Both the position numbers and the translations under genes were made by a program. DNA of 64,000 bases from JAPOXR01 sp965116115 (lineage in GTDB: Bacteria; Pseudomonadota; Alphaproteobacteria; Rhodobacterales; Rhodobacteraceae), in the NCBI GenBank assembly GCA_965116115.1, contig OZ220486.1:3720001-3784000 (forward strand). The letters are read 5' to 3'. Positions 16,758 to 25,998 of this stretch are shown here, in pieces (the first letter of the stretch is position 1; every line of letters starts with the position of its first letter). Under the pieces are notes generated by a model that worked only from the letters and a program-made list of their open reading frames with translations, was not told the DNA's origin and ran no database searches.

Positions 16758-17603
16758 CTACCAGGCGGGAACCTCGTCGCTGAGCAGATGGACGAACGAC
16801 TTGCCGAACCATTTCTCCTGGAGACGCGCAAGCGTGCCGTCGGCCTTCATATCGCGGATCGCCTGATTGAAGGCGGCCCTGAGGGTTTCATCCTCCTTGC
16901 GGAACGCCATCGCCGTCCATTCCTGCTCCCACATGTCCGACGAGAACGGAAGCACTTCGAATTCGTCCGTCATCTTGGCGAATTCAAGCAGGCTCACGAT
17001 CGTCGACGCATAGGCGTCGATCCTGCCAACGCGCATGGCCTCGTAGGCGACCGCATCCGAGTCGTAGGTCTTTATTTCGCCCGAATACTCCATGCCCAGT
17101 TCGTCGGCGGACAGTTTCAACTGGTTGATCTGCGGCGTGCCGGCGCCAGCGGAGACCGTTTTTCCGGCCAAATCGCTGCGGTCCGCGATGCCGCTGCCTT
17201 TCATAACCAGAATGCCTGAACTCGCATCCATATACGGAATCGAGAAGTTCACCCGCTGGAACCGCTTCTCGGTCGCGGTCATTCCGCCGAGGATCAAGTC
17301 GAAACCTCCGTCGTAGAGCGTCTGAATGACAGTCGCCCAGTTCGTTCCCGTCGGCCGGGCCTCGACGCCGAGCCTGCTGCCGATCTCCGCCGCAACATCA
17401 ATATCGTAGCCGACTAGTTGATTGTTCTCGTCGAGGAACTCGAACGGCTTGTAGCCGACCTCCAGCCCGAACGCGAAATGGCCCCGCGCCTGGACGTCTT
17501 CAAGCGCGTCAGCTTCGGCCTGCGGCGCGAAAGCCAGAGCCAGCGCGGCGATGCCCGCGGAGACGGGCGACAAAATACGCATTGCCGTTAGAATCGGTGA
17601 CAT
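16758..17603 (-). CDS. Amino acid ABC transporter substrate-binding protein
   Basis: A 281-residue periplasmic binding protein of SBP family 3. The first 32 residues are a signal peptide (MSPILTAMRILSPVSAGIAA, then ALALAFAPQAEA). The mature part has the family signature GYKPFEFLDENNQLVGYDIDVA and the hinge-lobe segment DLILGGMTATEKRFQRVNFS, then LAGKTVSAGAGTPQ. The start is ATG 17603, preceded by AGGAGG at the right spacing; the frame is open far upstream, but that part is non-coding. It is the first gene of a minus-strand unit: binding protein, two permeases, racemase-aminotransferase fusion. Confidence 0.92.
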   Translation of the reverse strand: MSPILTAMRILSPVSAGIAALALAFAPQAEADALEDVQARGHFAFGLEVGYKPFEFLDENNQLVGYDIDVAAEIGSRLGVEARPTGTNWATVIQTLYDGGFDLILGGMTATEKRFQRVNFSIPYMDASSGILVMKGSGIADRSDLAGKTVSAGAGTPQINQLKLSADELGMEYSGEIKTYDSDAVAYEAMRVGRIDAYASTIVSLLEFAKMTDEFEVLPFSSDMWEQEWTAMAFRKEDETLRAAFNQAIRDMKADGTLARLQEKWFGKSFVHLLSDEVPAW

Positions 17604-17682
17604 GGGTATCCTCCTGTTTGTTGTAACGGTTTCGCCTTTACTCGCGAACGCCGGCTCCGAAGTCCGGAGCGGCGCGCGAATT

Positions 17683-17692
17683 TTGTCAACAA
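17683..17692. promoter_or_regulatory. Possible GntR-type half-site pair TTGTCAACAA
   Basis: TTGTCAACAA lies in the 110-base gap between the amidase stop and the binding-protein start. TTGT and ACAA form inverted arms like those of the stronger site at 29,501-29,517, so the same FCD-type GntR regulator could bind here. The match is short and could be chance. Confidence 0.25.
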
Positions 17693-17713
17693 TATGCAAA
17701 ATCAAACGGGTTG

Positions 17714-19153
17714 TCATGCGGTATTTTCCACCGCCGCCAGATCCGGAGCGGGTGTTGCAAGCTCCGGATCGTCCGCAAACATCTTCTCGAGGGTATGGGC
17801 GACATCCAGCAGCCAGGAATCGGAGCGGACGCGGGACACAATCTGCAGAGCGGCCGGCAGGCCGCCGGGCCCGATGCCGCAGGGAACGGCGGCCGCCGGG
17901 CCGGCGAACAGAGTGACGCCGTACGAAATGGCCTCCCATCGCAGGTATCCGCCCATGTCGACGCCGTCGATGGCTGCGGGATAACGTTCCGCGTGACGGA
18001 ACGGCGGCACGGAAGCCGCCGGCGTGACCAAGAGGTCGTAGTCCTTGAAGAATTCCTCCGCGGACCGGAAGATGCGCGTCTGCGCGTCCATGGCCCAGCC
18101 GATGTCCGCGACGCAGAGCGATCCCGCACGGCCAAGCTCATCGACTATGGCCGGGCCGAGCTTGCCGGGGGATGTCTCGTGGATTCGGCGGAAATCGTGA
18201 ACAAATCCGATTCCGCGCAATATGTAGAAGGCTCGATCGGCATCGCTCATCTCCGGGTGAGCGTCCTCAACCAAGGCGAAACTGCCTTCGATCAGCTTGA
18301 TCTTGCGGCGAAAGGCCTCTCGCATTTTCCGGCTCATCGGGGCGAAACCGAGATCTTCTGAAACCGCCACTCTCAGCCGTGCAAGATCCACCTCGCGAAC
18401 CGGGTCGGAAAAGGCGGGATCCACAGGCTGGGCAAGCGGGTCGCGGCGGTCGCCCGTCGTCATCGCCGACATAAGCAGCTTCGCGTCCGCGGCCGTGCGG
18501 GCAAGAGGACCCTCGACGTCGAACGGCGACCATCCGAAACCCCGGTGCAGGCTGGCGACTGCGCCGGAGGACGGTCTCATGCCGAAAATTCCGCAGAATG
18601 CCGCCGGCGTCCGCAGGCTGCCGGCGAAGTCCGATCCCGTCGCCAGCGGCACCATCCGCGCCGCAAGCGCAGACGCGCCGCCTCCCGTGGAGGCTCCGGC
18701 GGAAAGGGCCGGGTCGTACGGATTTCCCGTCGGGCCGAACAGGGGGTTGTCCGTTGTCGCGCCGAACCCGTGCTCCGGAACGTTTGTCTTTCCCACGACG
18801 ACCGCGCCTTCGGCGCGCATGGCGGCCACGATGTTATCGTCTTGTTCGGGAACGTGATCCGCGAACAGGAATGATCCCTGGGTAGTCTTGACGCCCGCCA
18901 CGTCGTTGAGATCTTTCACGCCGAGCGGAAGACCATGCAGTTTGCCGAGCGGACTGTCGTTCGTCACTGCGGCTTCCGCCTGCGCGGCCTCGCGCCGGGC
19001 GCGGCCGAAACAAGGGTTCACAATCGCGTTGAGAACCGGATTCACGCGTTCGATCCTGGAGATGCAGCTTTCCAGCAATTCGACCGGCGACAGCCGCTTG
19101 CTGCCAATGGCCGCGCGCGCATCAGTTGCCGAAAGATCGCAAGGTTCGGTCAT
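17714..19153 (-). CDS. Amidase signature family hydrolase
   Basis: A 479-residue amidase-signature enzyme (GatA-like fold), which hydrolyses amide bonds through a Ser-cisSer-Lys triad. The lysine is in LHGLPLGVKDLND, the cis-serine in SAGASTGGGASALAA and the nucleophilic serine in GSDFAGSLRTPAAFCG, all in the expected order. Residues 1-60 and the C-terminal part fit stand-alone amidases rather than GatA, and no GatB/GatC is nearby. Its start overlaps the aminotransferase stop by 4 bases. In this context it probably releases ammonia or an amine from the imported compound. Confidence 0.88.
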   Translation of the reverse strand: MTEPCDLSATDARAAIGSKRLSPVELLESCISRIERVNPVLNAIVNPCFGRARREAAQAEAAVTNDSPLGKLHGLPLGVKDLNDVAGVKTTQGSFLFADHVPEQDDNIVAAMRAEGAVVVGKTNVPEHGFGATTDNPLFGPTGNPYDPALSAGASTGGGASALAARMVPLATGSDFAGSLRTPAAFCGIFGMRPSSGAVASLHRGFGWSPFDVEGPLARTAADAKLLMSAMTTGDRRDPLAQPVDPAFSDPVREVDLARLRVAVSEDLGFAPMSRKMREAFRRKIKLIEGSFALVEDAHPEMSDADRAFYILRGIGFVHDFRRIHETSPGKLGPAIVDELGRAGSLCVADIGWAMDAQTRIFRSAEEFFKDYDLLVTPAASVPPFRHAERYPAAIDGVDMGGYLRWEAISYGVTLFAGPAAAVPCGIGPGGLPAALQIVSRVRSDSWLLDVAHTLEKMFADDPELATPAPDLAAVENTA

Positions 19154-20442
19154 TGGAACATGTCTCCGTTTTCAATCAGGTCAATCAGATCCGACAGGCC
19201 CTTCGCAAGATCCCTCTCGCTGATATTGACGGGCGGCAGAATCATGACCGCGTTTCCGCGCCGGCCTCCCGCATAGACGAGCAAGCGTCTCTCCAGCGCC
19301 GCCGCCTGCAGGCGATGCACGGCATCCGCGCCGGAACAGCCGGTTCCGTCGGCGAATTCGACGGCCGCCTGCGCTCCGGAAATGCGGACATCGGCGATAT
19401 GTCCGCGGCCTGCAAGCGGCTGGAGGGCCCGCTTCAGCGCAGGTTCGATTGCAGCCGTCACATGTTCAAGCAAGCCTTCCTCGCGTATCGTGCGGATGGT
19501 CGCGACCGCCATGCTGCAGGCAAGAGGATTGCCCTGAAACGTGCTGGTGTGCATTCCGGGAGGCCATTTCCCGAGTATCTCCGGCGATGCCGCCACGGCC
19601 GAGAGCGGAAGTCCGCCGGACAGGCCCTTTCCCATCGTGACGATGTCCGGCAGCACGCCCGCGGCTTCGAAGGAGAACCAGCGCCCGGATCGCCCGAAAC
19701 CGCTCCAGATTTCATCGCAGACCATCAGCACGCGGTGCCAGCGTGTCAATTCCCTGACTCCGGCGAGAAAAGACGCAGGAGCCGGAAGCGTCCCCGCCAC
19801 GCCTTGGACCGGTTCAATGATCAGCGCCGCCGGCAAAGTCCCGGAAGACGCCAAGCTGCGAAGGCGGGCCGCCAGCAGTTCGAGGCACCGGTCGACGCTG
19901 ATGCCCGAATCCCCGGAAAACGGATACGGTAAGAAGTCGACGTTGCAGTTCAGGAGCGCGAACGGCGCGCGCAGGTGTTCGAAACCCGTCACGGACAGCG
20001 CGCCCAGCGTGCGCCCATGATAGCCGCCCTCGAAAGAGATCACCCGGTGCCGGCCCGTGCGGTATTGGGCGGCCTTGATCGCGGCCTCGTTGGCCTCGGC
20101 GCCCGAATTGGCCAACTGGATGCAACTGAGTTCCGCCGGCAGAATCGATGAGAGTTCCTCGTAGAGTTCCGCCCTGAAGGGCGACGGCAACCGGGTTCCG
20201 GTGTGCAGAATCCCGGTGGCCATGGCGTCGTTCAGGGCCTTGATGTGCGCGGGATGGTTATGGCCCAGGTTGCTTGTGCTGGATCCGCAGGCCAGATCCA
20301 GCCAGCCGCCGCCCGATTGGTCGAACAGCCAAGACCCCTCGCCGCGCAGGAAGACCGGCGGTCTGGCCGTGAAGCGAAATGTGTTCGCGGCCGTTGACTC
20401 GTGCAGCCGGGTCGATTCCAGCACCGAAGCGGCATTCTTCAC
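19150..20442 (-). CDS. Class III PLP-dependent aminotransferase
   Basis: A 430-residue class III (omega-type) aminotransferase. LDLACGSSTSNLGHNHP, LANSGAEANEAAIKAAQYRTG, FEGGYHGRTLGALSVTG, VCDEIWSGFGRSG and the PLP-lysine segment TMGKGLSGGLPLSAVA are in order. The family includes acetylornithine, 4-aminobutyrate, ornithine and diamine transaminases; the actual substrate is not readable. It starts 10 bases after the ABC ATPase gene and overlaps the amidase by 4 bases, so ATPase, aminotransferase and amidase form one unit. It resembles the aminotransferase half of the fusion protein at 13.3-15.3 kb and may share an ancestor with it. Confidence 0.9.
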   Translation of the reverse strand: MKNAASVLESTRLHESTAANTFRFTARPPVFLRGEGSWLFDQSGGGWLDLACGSSTSNLGHNHPAHIKALNDAMATGILHTGTRLPSPFRAELYEELSSILPAELSCIQLANSGAEANEAAIKAAQYRTGRHRVISFEGGYHGRTLGALSVTGFEHLRAPFALLNCNVDFLPYPFSGDSGISVDRCLELLAARLRSLASSGTLPAALIIEPVQGVAGTLPAPASFLAGVRELTRWHRVLMVCDEIWSGFGRSGRWFSFEAAGVLPDIVTMGKGLSGGLPLSAVAASPEILGKWPPGMHTSTFQGNPLACSMAVATIRTIREEGLLEHVTAAIEPALKRALQPLAGRGHIADVRISGAQAAVEFADGTGCSGADAVHRLQAAALERRLLVYAGGRRGNAVMILPPVNISERDLAKGLSDLIDLIENGDMFQ

Positions 20443-20452
20443 GCCGGAACTC

Positions 20453-21574
20453 CTAGCCGCTGCCGGCTTGGCGCATCACCACAAGGTCCGCGGGACGCCA
20501 TTCCGCCAGAACTTCCGCGCCGGGGACGGGCGGCATTCGAGCGGGGCCGCTTCGGCGAGGCAGTTCGATGTCGAGAACAAGCCCGTTCGACGCGGAGCCG
20601 CGGACCTTCAAAACCGACCCGGTGAAAGTGACTTCCCTTACCCGCAGTTCCGTTCCGTTCTCTCTCGGCGCAGCCGGACCGCCGTCCTGCCTGATCGAAA
20701 TCGCTTCCGGCCGCAGGGCGAGCGCAACCCGGTCGCCGACTGCGCAGGATCGCATGCGCCCCGAGGATGCTTCGGCAATAATTCTCAATCCGTCAGCGTC
20801 GCATTCGATCCCGTCTCCGGCCCGTCTGCGCACTTTCGCCTTGATGACATTGCAGGCTCCGACAAACCGCGCCACGAATTCCGTTTCGGGCGAGTCGTAA
20901 ATCCTTTCGGGCGCGTCCAGTTGTTCGATGCGGCCGTCGCGCATCACCGCCACACGATCGCTCATGGCAAGCGCCTCCTCTTGGTCGTGGGTGACGTAGA
21001 CGAAGGTGAGACCTGCCTCCCGATGGATGCGCCGCAGTTCGCGCTGCATCCTCTTCCGCAAGTCGGCGTCCAGCGCTCCGAGGGGCTCATCCAAGAGCAG
21101 AACGCCCGGCTCGATGATCAAGGATCTCGCGAGGGCGACCCGTTGCCGCTGTCCGCCCGAAAGCTGGTGAGGCAGCCGCTTTCCATAACCCTTCAGATTG
21201 ATGGTCTCCAGCCAGGATTCGGCCCGCGCTTCGCGTTCCGTCCGCGCAACCCCGCGCATCTTCAGCCCGTAAGCGACATTGTCGAGCAGGGTTTTGTGAG
21301 GAAACAGTGCATAGTCTTGGAACATGATGCTCGTGTCGCGGCGGTTCGGAGGCAAATTGGTGACATCCTCTCCGCCGACCCTGATCGATCCGCCGGAAAC
21401 CTCCTCCAAGCCCGCTATCAGCCGCAGCAGCGTCGACTTTCCGCAGCCCGACGGCCCCAGCAGAGTCAGGAATTCCCCGGAATCGACATGCAGCGACAAC
21501 GCCTTGATCGCGCGGACCCTTCCGAAATTCTTCGAAACTCCGGCCAAGTCGACGTCTTTGGCGACCGCATTCAC
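20453..21574 (-). CDS. ABC transporter ATP-binding protein (PotA type)
   Basis: A 373-residue ATPase: Walker A GPSGCGKSTL, signature LSGGQRQRVALAR, Walker B VLLLDEPLGALD and the switch histidine in VYVTHDQEEALAMSD. A C-terminal TOBE domain (about 280-360) marks the polyamine/Fe/sugar group (PotA/FbpC). It should power the PotB/PotC-like permeases at 25.2-26.9 kb. It is transcribed divergently from the GntR gene with only 74 bases between them, so the regulator probably controls it. Confidence 0.9.
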   Translation of the reverse strand: MNAVAKDVDLAGVSKNFGRVRAIKALSLHVDSGEFLTLLGPSGCGKSTLLRLIAGLEEVSGGSIRVGGEDVTNLPPNRRDTSIMFQDYALFPHKTLLDNVAYGLKMRGVARTEREARAESWLETINLKGYGKRLPHQLSGGQRQRVALARSLIIEPGVLLLDEPLGALDADLRKRMQRELRRIHREAGLTFVYVTHDQEEALAMSDRVAVMRDGRIEQLDAPERIYDSPETEFVARFVGACNVIKAKVRRRAGDGIECDADGLRIIAEASSGRMRSCAVGDRVALALRPEAISIRQDGGPAAPRENGTELRVREVTFTGSVLKVRGSASNGLVLDIELPRRSGPARMPPVPGAEVLAEWRPADLVVMRQAGSG

Positions 21575-21648
21575 GTCAGATTTGCCTTGGGCGGTCGCCG
21601 CAAGTATCTCTTACGGCTGCGACCCGACGTGAATTCAAGAGTGCGATC

Positions 21649-22329
21649 GTGTACCATGATGACGAAAGCCTGCCGCAAACGCTTTCCTATTTCATTCTGA
21701 ACAAGCTTCGATGGCGGATAATCACCGGCGACCTCAAGCCGGGGCAGGCCCTGCGGGAGCAGGAGCTCGAATCCGAATACGGAAGCAGCCGGGGGCCGGT
21801 GCGGGAGAGTCTCAGGCTCCTGTTGAGCAGCGGCCTCGTGGAGCACATTCCGCGGCGCGGATTCCGGGTCCGCCGCGAGACTCGGGAGGACATCCGCAAC
21901 GTATACAGGCTCCGCGCCGCGCTCGAGGGAATGGTCATTGCCGCGCTGGGCGGCCGCGACATCGCTCCGCTCTGCGACACCTTGCGGGGCCGGTGCGCGA
22001 TAATGGAAGGATACTACAAGGCGAACGACATAGAGGGCTATTTCCGGGAGAACAGCACCTACCATCAGTGTATCATAGATTTCACGGAAAACCGGCCGAT
22101 CGCGCAGGTTCTCTACTACGTGAACGAGATTTCGCTTCCCATCCGCTATAAGCTTCTCCGCGAATCCTTTCCCACGCGACGCTCCCTTGATTATCACACT
22201 GAGATTCTGCGTAAGCTTGAGGCCGGCGACATCCTGGACGCGAAGCGCCTGACGGAAGAGCATATACTGGAAAACCTCGAACGCGCGGTGTTGTTCCACC
22301 GGGAGAACGGGGATGCCGATCAGGGTTGA
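21649..22329 (+). CDS. GntR-family transcriptional regulator, FCD domain
   Basis: A 226-residue regulator. The winged helix is at about 15-80 (LRWRIITGDLKPGQALREQE, then YGSSRGPVRESLRLL and LVEHIPRRGFRVR). The FCD ligand-binding domain is at about 90-215, with the all-helical pattern and metal-type residues ending in HTEILRKLEAGDILDAKRLTEEHI. The start is a GTG at 21649. It is the only plus-strand gene within a 16 kb minus-strand catabolic block, which it splits in two, and is probably its local regulator. FCD-type GntR proteins usually bind TTGTATACAA-like sites and release DNA on binding a substrate acid. Confidence 0.9.
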   Translation: MYHDDESLPQTLSYFILNKLRWRIITGDLKPGQALREQELESEYGSSRGPVRESLRLLLSSGLVEHIPRRGFRVRRETREDIRNVYRLRAALEGMVIAALGGRDIAPLCDTLRGRCAIMEGYYKANDIEGYFRENSTYHQCIIDFTENRPIAQVLYYVNEISLPIRYKLLRESFPTRRSLDYHTEILRKLEAGDILDAKRLTEEHILENLERAVLFHRENGDADQG

Positions 22330-22334
22330 GCGGA

Positions 22335-22709
22335 TCATTTCAGCGCGATCACGCTGATTTCGACGATCGCGCCCTCTCCGATCTCGCTGACCTCGACAAG
22401 GTTCCGGGCGGGAGGGTTCTGCCCGAACATTTCGGCGAAAGCTTCGTTGACCGCGTCCTTCGCAGACAGGTCGGTCACGTAGACAGTCGCAAGCATGATT
22501 CTGTCCGGTCCGCTGCCCGCCGTCTTCAGAATGCTGGCGCAGTGTTTCAGCGAAAGCCGGGCCTGCGCGGCCGCGCCTTCCACGATTCGGCCATTCTCCA
22601 TGTCTCTCGGCATCTGTCCGCCGACAAACACGAAGCCGCCGCCTTTCACGCCTTGGGAAACCGGAGATGTCGAATCGGGCGCGTTCGGATCGGTCACGAT
22701 TTCTCGCAT
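22335..22709 (-). CDS. RidA/YjgF family enamine/imine deaminase
   Basis: A RidA-family protein of 124 residues from the ATG at 22709, chosen because a strong GGAGG site lies just upstream; an in-frame ATG at 22730 has none. Recognisable parts are FVFVGGQMPRD, QARLSLKHCASILKTAGSG, TVYVTDLSAKDAVNEAF and the arginine in PPARNLVEV, which contacts the substrate carboxylate. RidA proteins hydrolyse reactive 2-aminoacrylate or imine intermediates made by PLP enzymes. That fits this locus. It follows the aldehyde dehydrogenase gene after about 27 bases. Confidence 0.9.
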   Translation of the reverse strand: MREIVTDPNAPDSTSPVSQGVKGGGFVFVGGQMPRDMENGRIVEGAAAQARLSLKHCASILKTAGSGPDRIMLATVYVTDLSAKDAVNEAFAEMFGQNPPARNLVEVSEIGEGAIVEISVIALK

Positions 22710-22736
22710 GTGAACCTCCTTCGTAATCAATGTTCT

Positions 22737-24101
22737 TCATCCGGTCTTGCAGTTCATAGTGGTCGAATATTCCCGCACTCCCCAGACGCCTCCCTCGCGT
22801 CCGAGGCCCGCATCGCGGAACCCTCCTGTCGGCACGTGAGCGCCTTGTATGGCCGTCGAGTTGACGCCGACGCTGCCGAAGCGAAGCCCGCGCAACCGAT
22901 GCGTCAGGGTTTCCGGCGCCCCCGTATAGAAGTATGCGGCAAGCGCGTGCCGCTCTCGCGCCAGCCTGGCGAACAGTTCGTCATCGCTTGAGAACGGGCG
23001 GATTGAAAGCAGCGGCCCGAATGTTTCGTAACTGTCGAAAATGCTGCTCTCGCCGCTCTCGACCATGGTGAAGGGAAATACGAACGGGCGGTTCGCACCG
23101 ATCCTGCGCGGTTCCCGCGTCAGCAGGACCTCCCCGGCGGCCTTCGCCCGGTCAAGACAGTCCACCAGCGTATTCACCCGCTCGCGGGTGCGCACGGGAC
23201 CGAGATCGGCGCCGCTGTCCGACGGACCGGCTTCGAGCGCGTCGGCCTTCGCCAGCAAATCCGTCTTGAACCGTTCGTAGGCTGACGCCGCGACAAAAAC
23301 CCGGTTAACGGACGAGCAGGCTTGGCCGGCCGCCTTGAGCTTCCGTTCCAGGAGATCGCCGACCGCAAGCTCCATGTCGGCATCGGAGAACACGATAAAC
23401 GGGCAGTTTCCGCCAAGCTCCATGATCGCCTTCTTACCCCCGCGAGCGCAGGCTTCGGCCAGTTTCCGGCCGACGCCGGTCGAGCCGGTGAAACTCACGA
23501 CATCGATATCGTCATGCTCGAGGATACGCATGACCAGCCCCGGATCGCCCGTCGCAAGCAGCTGCAGTTCGTCGCCGACTCCCCGGCGACGGAATGCGCG
23601 GAACATGGATCGGGCGCAAAGTGCCGCCAGCGACGACGGCTTCAGGATGGCAGGGCATCCCGCGGCGACGGCTGGCGCGATCTTGCGCGTCAGCCCGGCC
23701 ACTGGATCATTGAAGGGGCAAATGAGGAGCGCGCCCCCGAGGCCGACATCGCTCACCGTCCGACGGGCGCCGATGCGCAGTTCGAAAGGCCCGCCGTCCA
23801 GAAGTTCGATGCAATGGGACAGAAAAGCGATGGCGTAGTCGATCTCGGCCTCGGCCTCGGACGGCTTCTTGCCGACCTCCCGCACGACGAGCGCCGCCAG
23901 CTCCCCGCGAATGTCCTGCACTCCTTCGACGCACTGTTCGAGCAGCCGCCGGCGCAGCGCACGGCTTCCGGCAAGGGACCGCCGCCCGGCCTCCAAGCGC
24001 TCCAGCATAGCCTCCGCTTCGCCGCAACCGGCCGGCCGCCAGTCAGCGAACGCCCTGCCGTCGTTGGGCGCAACGACGGGAATCGGCGCGCCGCCGCTCA
24101 T
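22737..24101 (-). CDS. Aldehyde dehydrogenase family protein
   Basis: An NAD(P)-dependent aldehyde dehydrogenase of about 454 residues. ICPFNDPVAGLTRKIAPAVAAGCPAILKPS is the cofactor-binding entry. FTGSTGVGRKLAE follows, with the general-base glutamate in IMELGGNCP and the nucleophilic cysteine in AAGQACSSVNRVFV. NPFGP-type ETFGPLL is present near the end. I chose the ATG at 24101, just after the upstream aminotransferase stop; 24134 is also open. It would oxidise an aldehyde formed by transamination of a terminal amine. Confidence 0.9.
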   Translation of the reverse strand: MSGGAPIPVVAPNDGRAFADWRPAGCGEAEAMLERLEAGRRSLAGSRALRRRLLEQCVEGVQDIRGELAALVVREVGKKPSEAEAEIDYAIAFLSHCIELLDGGPFELRIGARRTVSDVGLGGALLICPFNDPVAGLTRKIAPAVAAGCPAILKPSSLAALCARSMFRAFRRRGVGDELQLLATGDPGLVMRILEHDDIDVVSFTGSTGVGRKLAEACARGGKKAIMELGGNCPFIVFSDADMELAVGDLLERKLKAAGQACSSVNRVFVAASAYERFKTDLLAKADALEAGPSDSGADLGPVRTRERVNTLVDCLDRAKAAGEVLLTREPRRIGANRPFVFPFTMVESGESSIFDSYETFGPLLSIRPFSSDDELFARLARERHALAAYFYTGAPETLTHRLRGLRFGSVGVNSTAIQGAHVPTGGFRDAGLGREGGVWGVREYSTTMNCKTG

Positions 24102-24105
24102 ACCG

Positions 24106-25200
24106 CTAACCGTACACGGCATCGGCCACCCCATTCACTATCTCCATCAGCGCGCGCATTTCCGCAACCGGTTTTCCGAAACACAGCCGCAGATGGTCGC
24201 GATAGCTTTCGCCGAACGCACTGCCCGGCAGCGACAGCACATTGCGCGCCTCAAGCGCATGGCGGAACCGATCCGCATTCCTGATTCTGGGAAACATGTG
24301 GAAACCCCCTTCCGCCGGATGGTGGAGCCAGCCGCATGCGGCCGCGAACTCCAATGCCAGTCGGCGCTGCCGGCTGTAGTCGTCCGCGCCGGCATCGGCG
24401 CAGAGCCGCAGAGCGATGCTCTGGCTCGGGGTGGGCGCGGCGCTCAGCAGCGTCTGATGCGCAGCGACCATCGCAGCGGCGCGGCCCTGATGCGCAAGAC
24501 ATGCGCCCAAACGAAGGCCCTGCATGCGGTAGTTCTTGGAAAACGAGCTGACGACGAACACGTGCTCCGCGGACGAGCACACCGAAGCCCGCCACTTCTC
24601 ATCGTCGAACACGATTTGCGAGAAACTCTCGTCGAGGAGCAGCACGGCGCCGGCATCGGCCGTTTCGGCGCACAAGTCCTCGATTTCACGCTGTTCGAGT
24701 ATTCGTCCGGTCGGATTGCCGGGATTGCTGCATATGACCGCCTTCGCGCCTGACTCGCGAAGGTCTCTGCGCAGCCGCTCCGCATTGATGGCGAAGCCGT
24801 CCTCGACCCGGGTGGCATGAAACACCTTGCGCAAATGCGCGATCTCCGCCAAATCCTCGTAGCTCGGCCAATGCGGCGACACTATCAGCGCCGTGCTTCC
24901 CGCAGGCAGCATCGTGCGCAGGATGCAGAAAATCGCCGCCTTCGCGCCGCCGACGATGACGCACTCGTGCTGCGGCAGGCGCCATTTCCCGAACAAGTTC
25001 TCGCCAGCCAGGCCGCGGAGTTCGGTCATGCCTCGGCCCTCAGTCAGATTGGCGCTCATCCGGTCCGCCGTCGGAATCGAAATGCCGCGTTCGGGGAACG
25101 TCGGCGTGCTCAGCGAGTAGACGGTCCCGCCCTCGCGGCGAACCGAGTCGATGGACGCGGCGAGTTCAAGCGTCGGGGATCTGCGCAGCATCCCGGTCAT
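24106..25200 (-). CDS. Class I/II PLP-dependent aminotransferase
   Basis: A 364-residue fold-type I aminotransferase. GGAKAAIFCILRTMLPAG and SPHWPSYEDLAE are in the N-terminal half, then CSNPGNPTGRIL, LLLDESFSQIVFD and the PLP-lysine segment VSSFSKNYRMQGLRLG. The start at 25200 overlaps the stop of the upstream permease gene by 4 bases; the frame is open further upstream but runs inside that gene. It is the third distinct aminotransferase of the locus. The substrate is unknown. Confidence 0.88.
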   Translation of the reverse strand: MTGMLRRSPTLELAASIDSVRREGGTVYSLSTPTFPERGISIPTADRMSANLTEGRGMTELRGLAGENLFGKWRLPQHECVIVGGAKAAIFCILRTMLPAGSTALIVSPHWPSYEDLAEIAHLRKVFHATRVEDGFAINAERLRRDLRESGAKAVICSNPGNPTGRILEQREIEDLCAETADAGAVLLLDESFSQIVFDDEKWRASVCSSAEHVFVVSSFSKNYRMQGLRLGACLAHQGRAAAMVAAHQTLLSAAPTPSQSIALRLCADAGADDYSRQRRLALEFAAACGWLHHPAEGGFHMFPRIRNADRFRHALEARNVLSLPGSAFGESYRDHLRLCFGKPVAEMRALMEIVNGVADAVYG

Positions 25201-25991
25201 CCCCGCTGATCCCTCCGCATGAACAGGGCTTGCGCGACGATTCCCATGCCCATCGAGAAGCCGAAGACCAGAACGCCGACTGCGTTGATCGCCGGGTCGA
25301 ATCCGGTGACCAAGGAAGTCCAAATCTTGATGGGAAGCGTTATGGAGAAGTTGGTCAGAAAATAAGCGATCACGAATTCGTCGAATGCGAACGTGAACGT
25401 GACTATCAGCGTGGCCGCGACCGCGAAGCGGCAGGCCGGAACAACAACGTCGGCAATGGCTCCGAGCCTTGACGCCCCGAGCGCCCGCGCCGCTTCCTCA
25501 TGGCTCTTCGGGATCTGCGCGATGCGATTGCGCAGGTTCAGCACGGCGAGCGGCAGCACGAACAGCACCTGGCCCGCATAGGCCAGCCCCAATGACGGTT
25601 CGAGTCCGATGGAGACGAAATAGAGCCGCAGGCTGATGCCGATGAGGATGAGGGGAACCGCGAGCGGAGCCAGCACAAACAACGTCACGAGATTCTTGCC
25701 TCGAAACCGAGCGTTCACGAGCGAATACGCGCAGAAGAAGCCTATCGCGGTGGCCGAGACGCTCACCGCGGTCGCAATGACGATGCTGTTCGCCAGCCCG
25801 GCGAGGTACTGCTCGTCCCGGAATACGCGTCCGTACCATTCCCACGTGAATTCGCGAAACGGCATGACTTGGTACCGGCCGCTGTTGAAAGAGAACACTG
25901 TCATGACGATGATCGGAAGGTAGATCACAGCGGCAACTGCTCCGAAGAGAACAACAAGCCAGCCTTTGCCGCGCGGGAACATCCTGCCCAT
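25197..25991 (-). CDS. ABC transporter permease (PotC type)
   Basis: A permease of about 264 residues with six hydrophobic helices. The EAA loop is in HEEAARALGASRLGAIADVVVPACR, the contact point with the ATPase. The family resemblance is to PotC/YdcV. The start was placed at ATG 25991 (MGRMFPRGKGW), which leaves 7 bases after the PotB-type gene; the frame is open to 26036 inside that gene. With the PotB-type partner and the binding protein at 28.3-29.4 kb it forms a polyamine/opine-type importer. Confidence 0.88.
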   Translation of the reverse strand: MGRMFPRGKGWLVVLFGAVAAVIYLPIIVMTVFSFNSGRYQVMPFREFTWEWYGRVFRDEQYLAGLANSIVIATAVSVSATAIGFFCAYSLVNARFRGKNLVTLFVLAPLAVPLILIGISLRLYFVSIGLEPSLGLAYAGQVLFVLPLAVLNLRNRIAQIPKSHEEAARALGASRLGAIADVVVPACRFAVAATLIVTFTFAFDEFVIAYFLTNFSITLPIKIWTSLVTGFDPAINAVGVLVFGFSMGMGIVAQALFMRRDQRG

Positions 25992-25998
25992 GGCCGTC

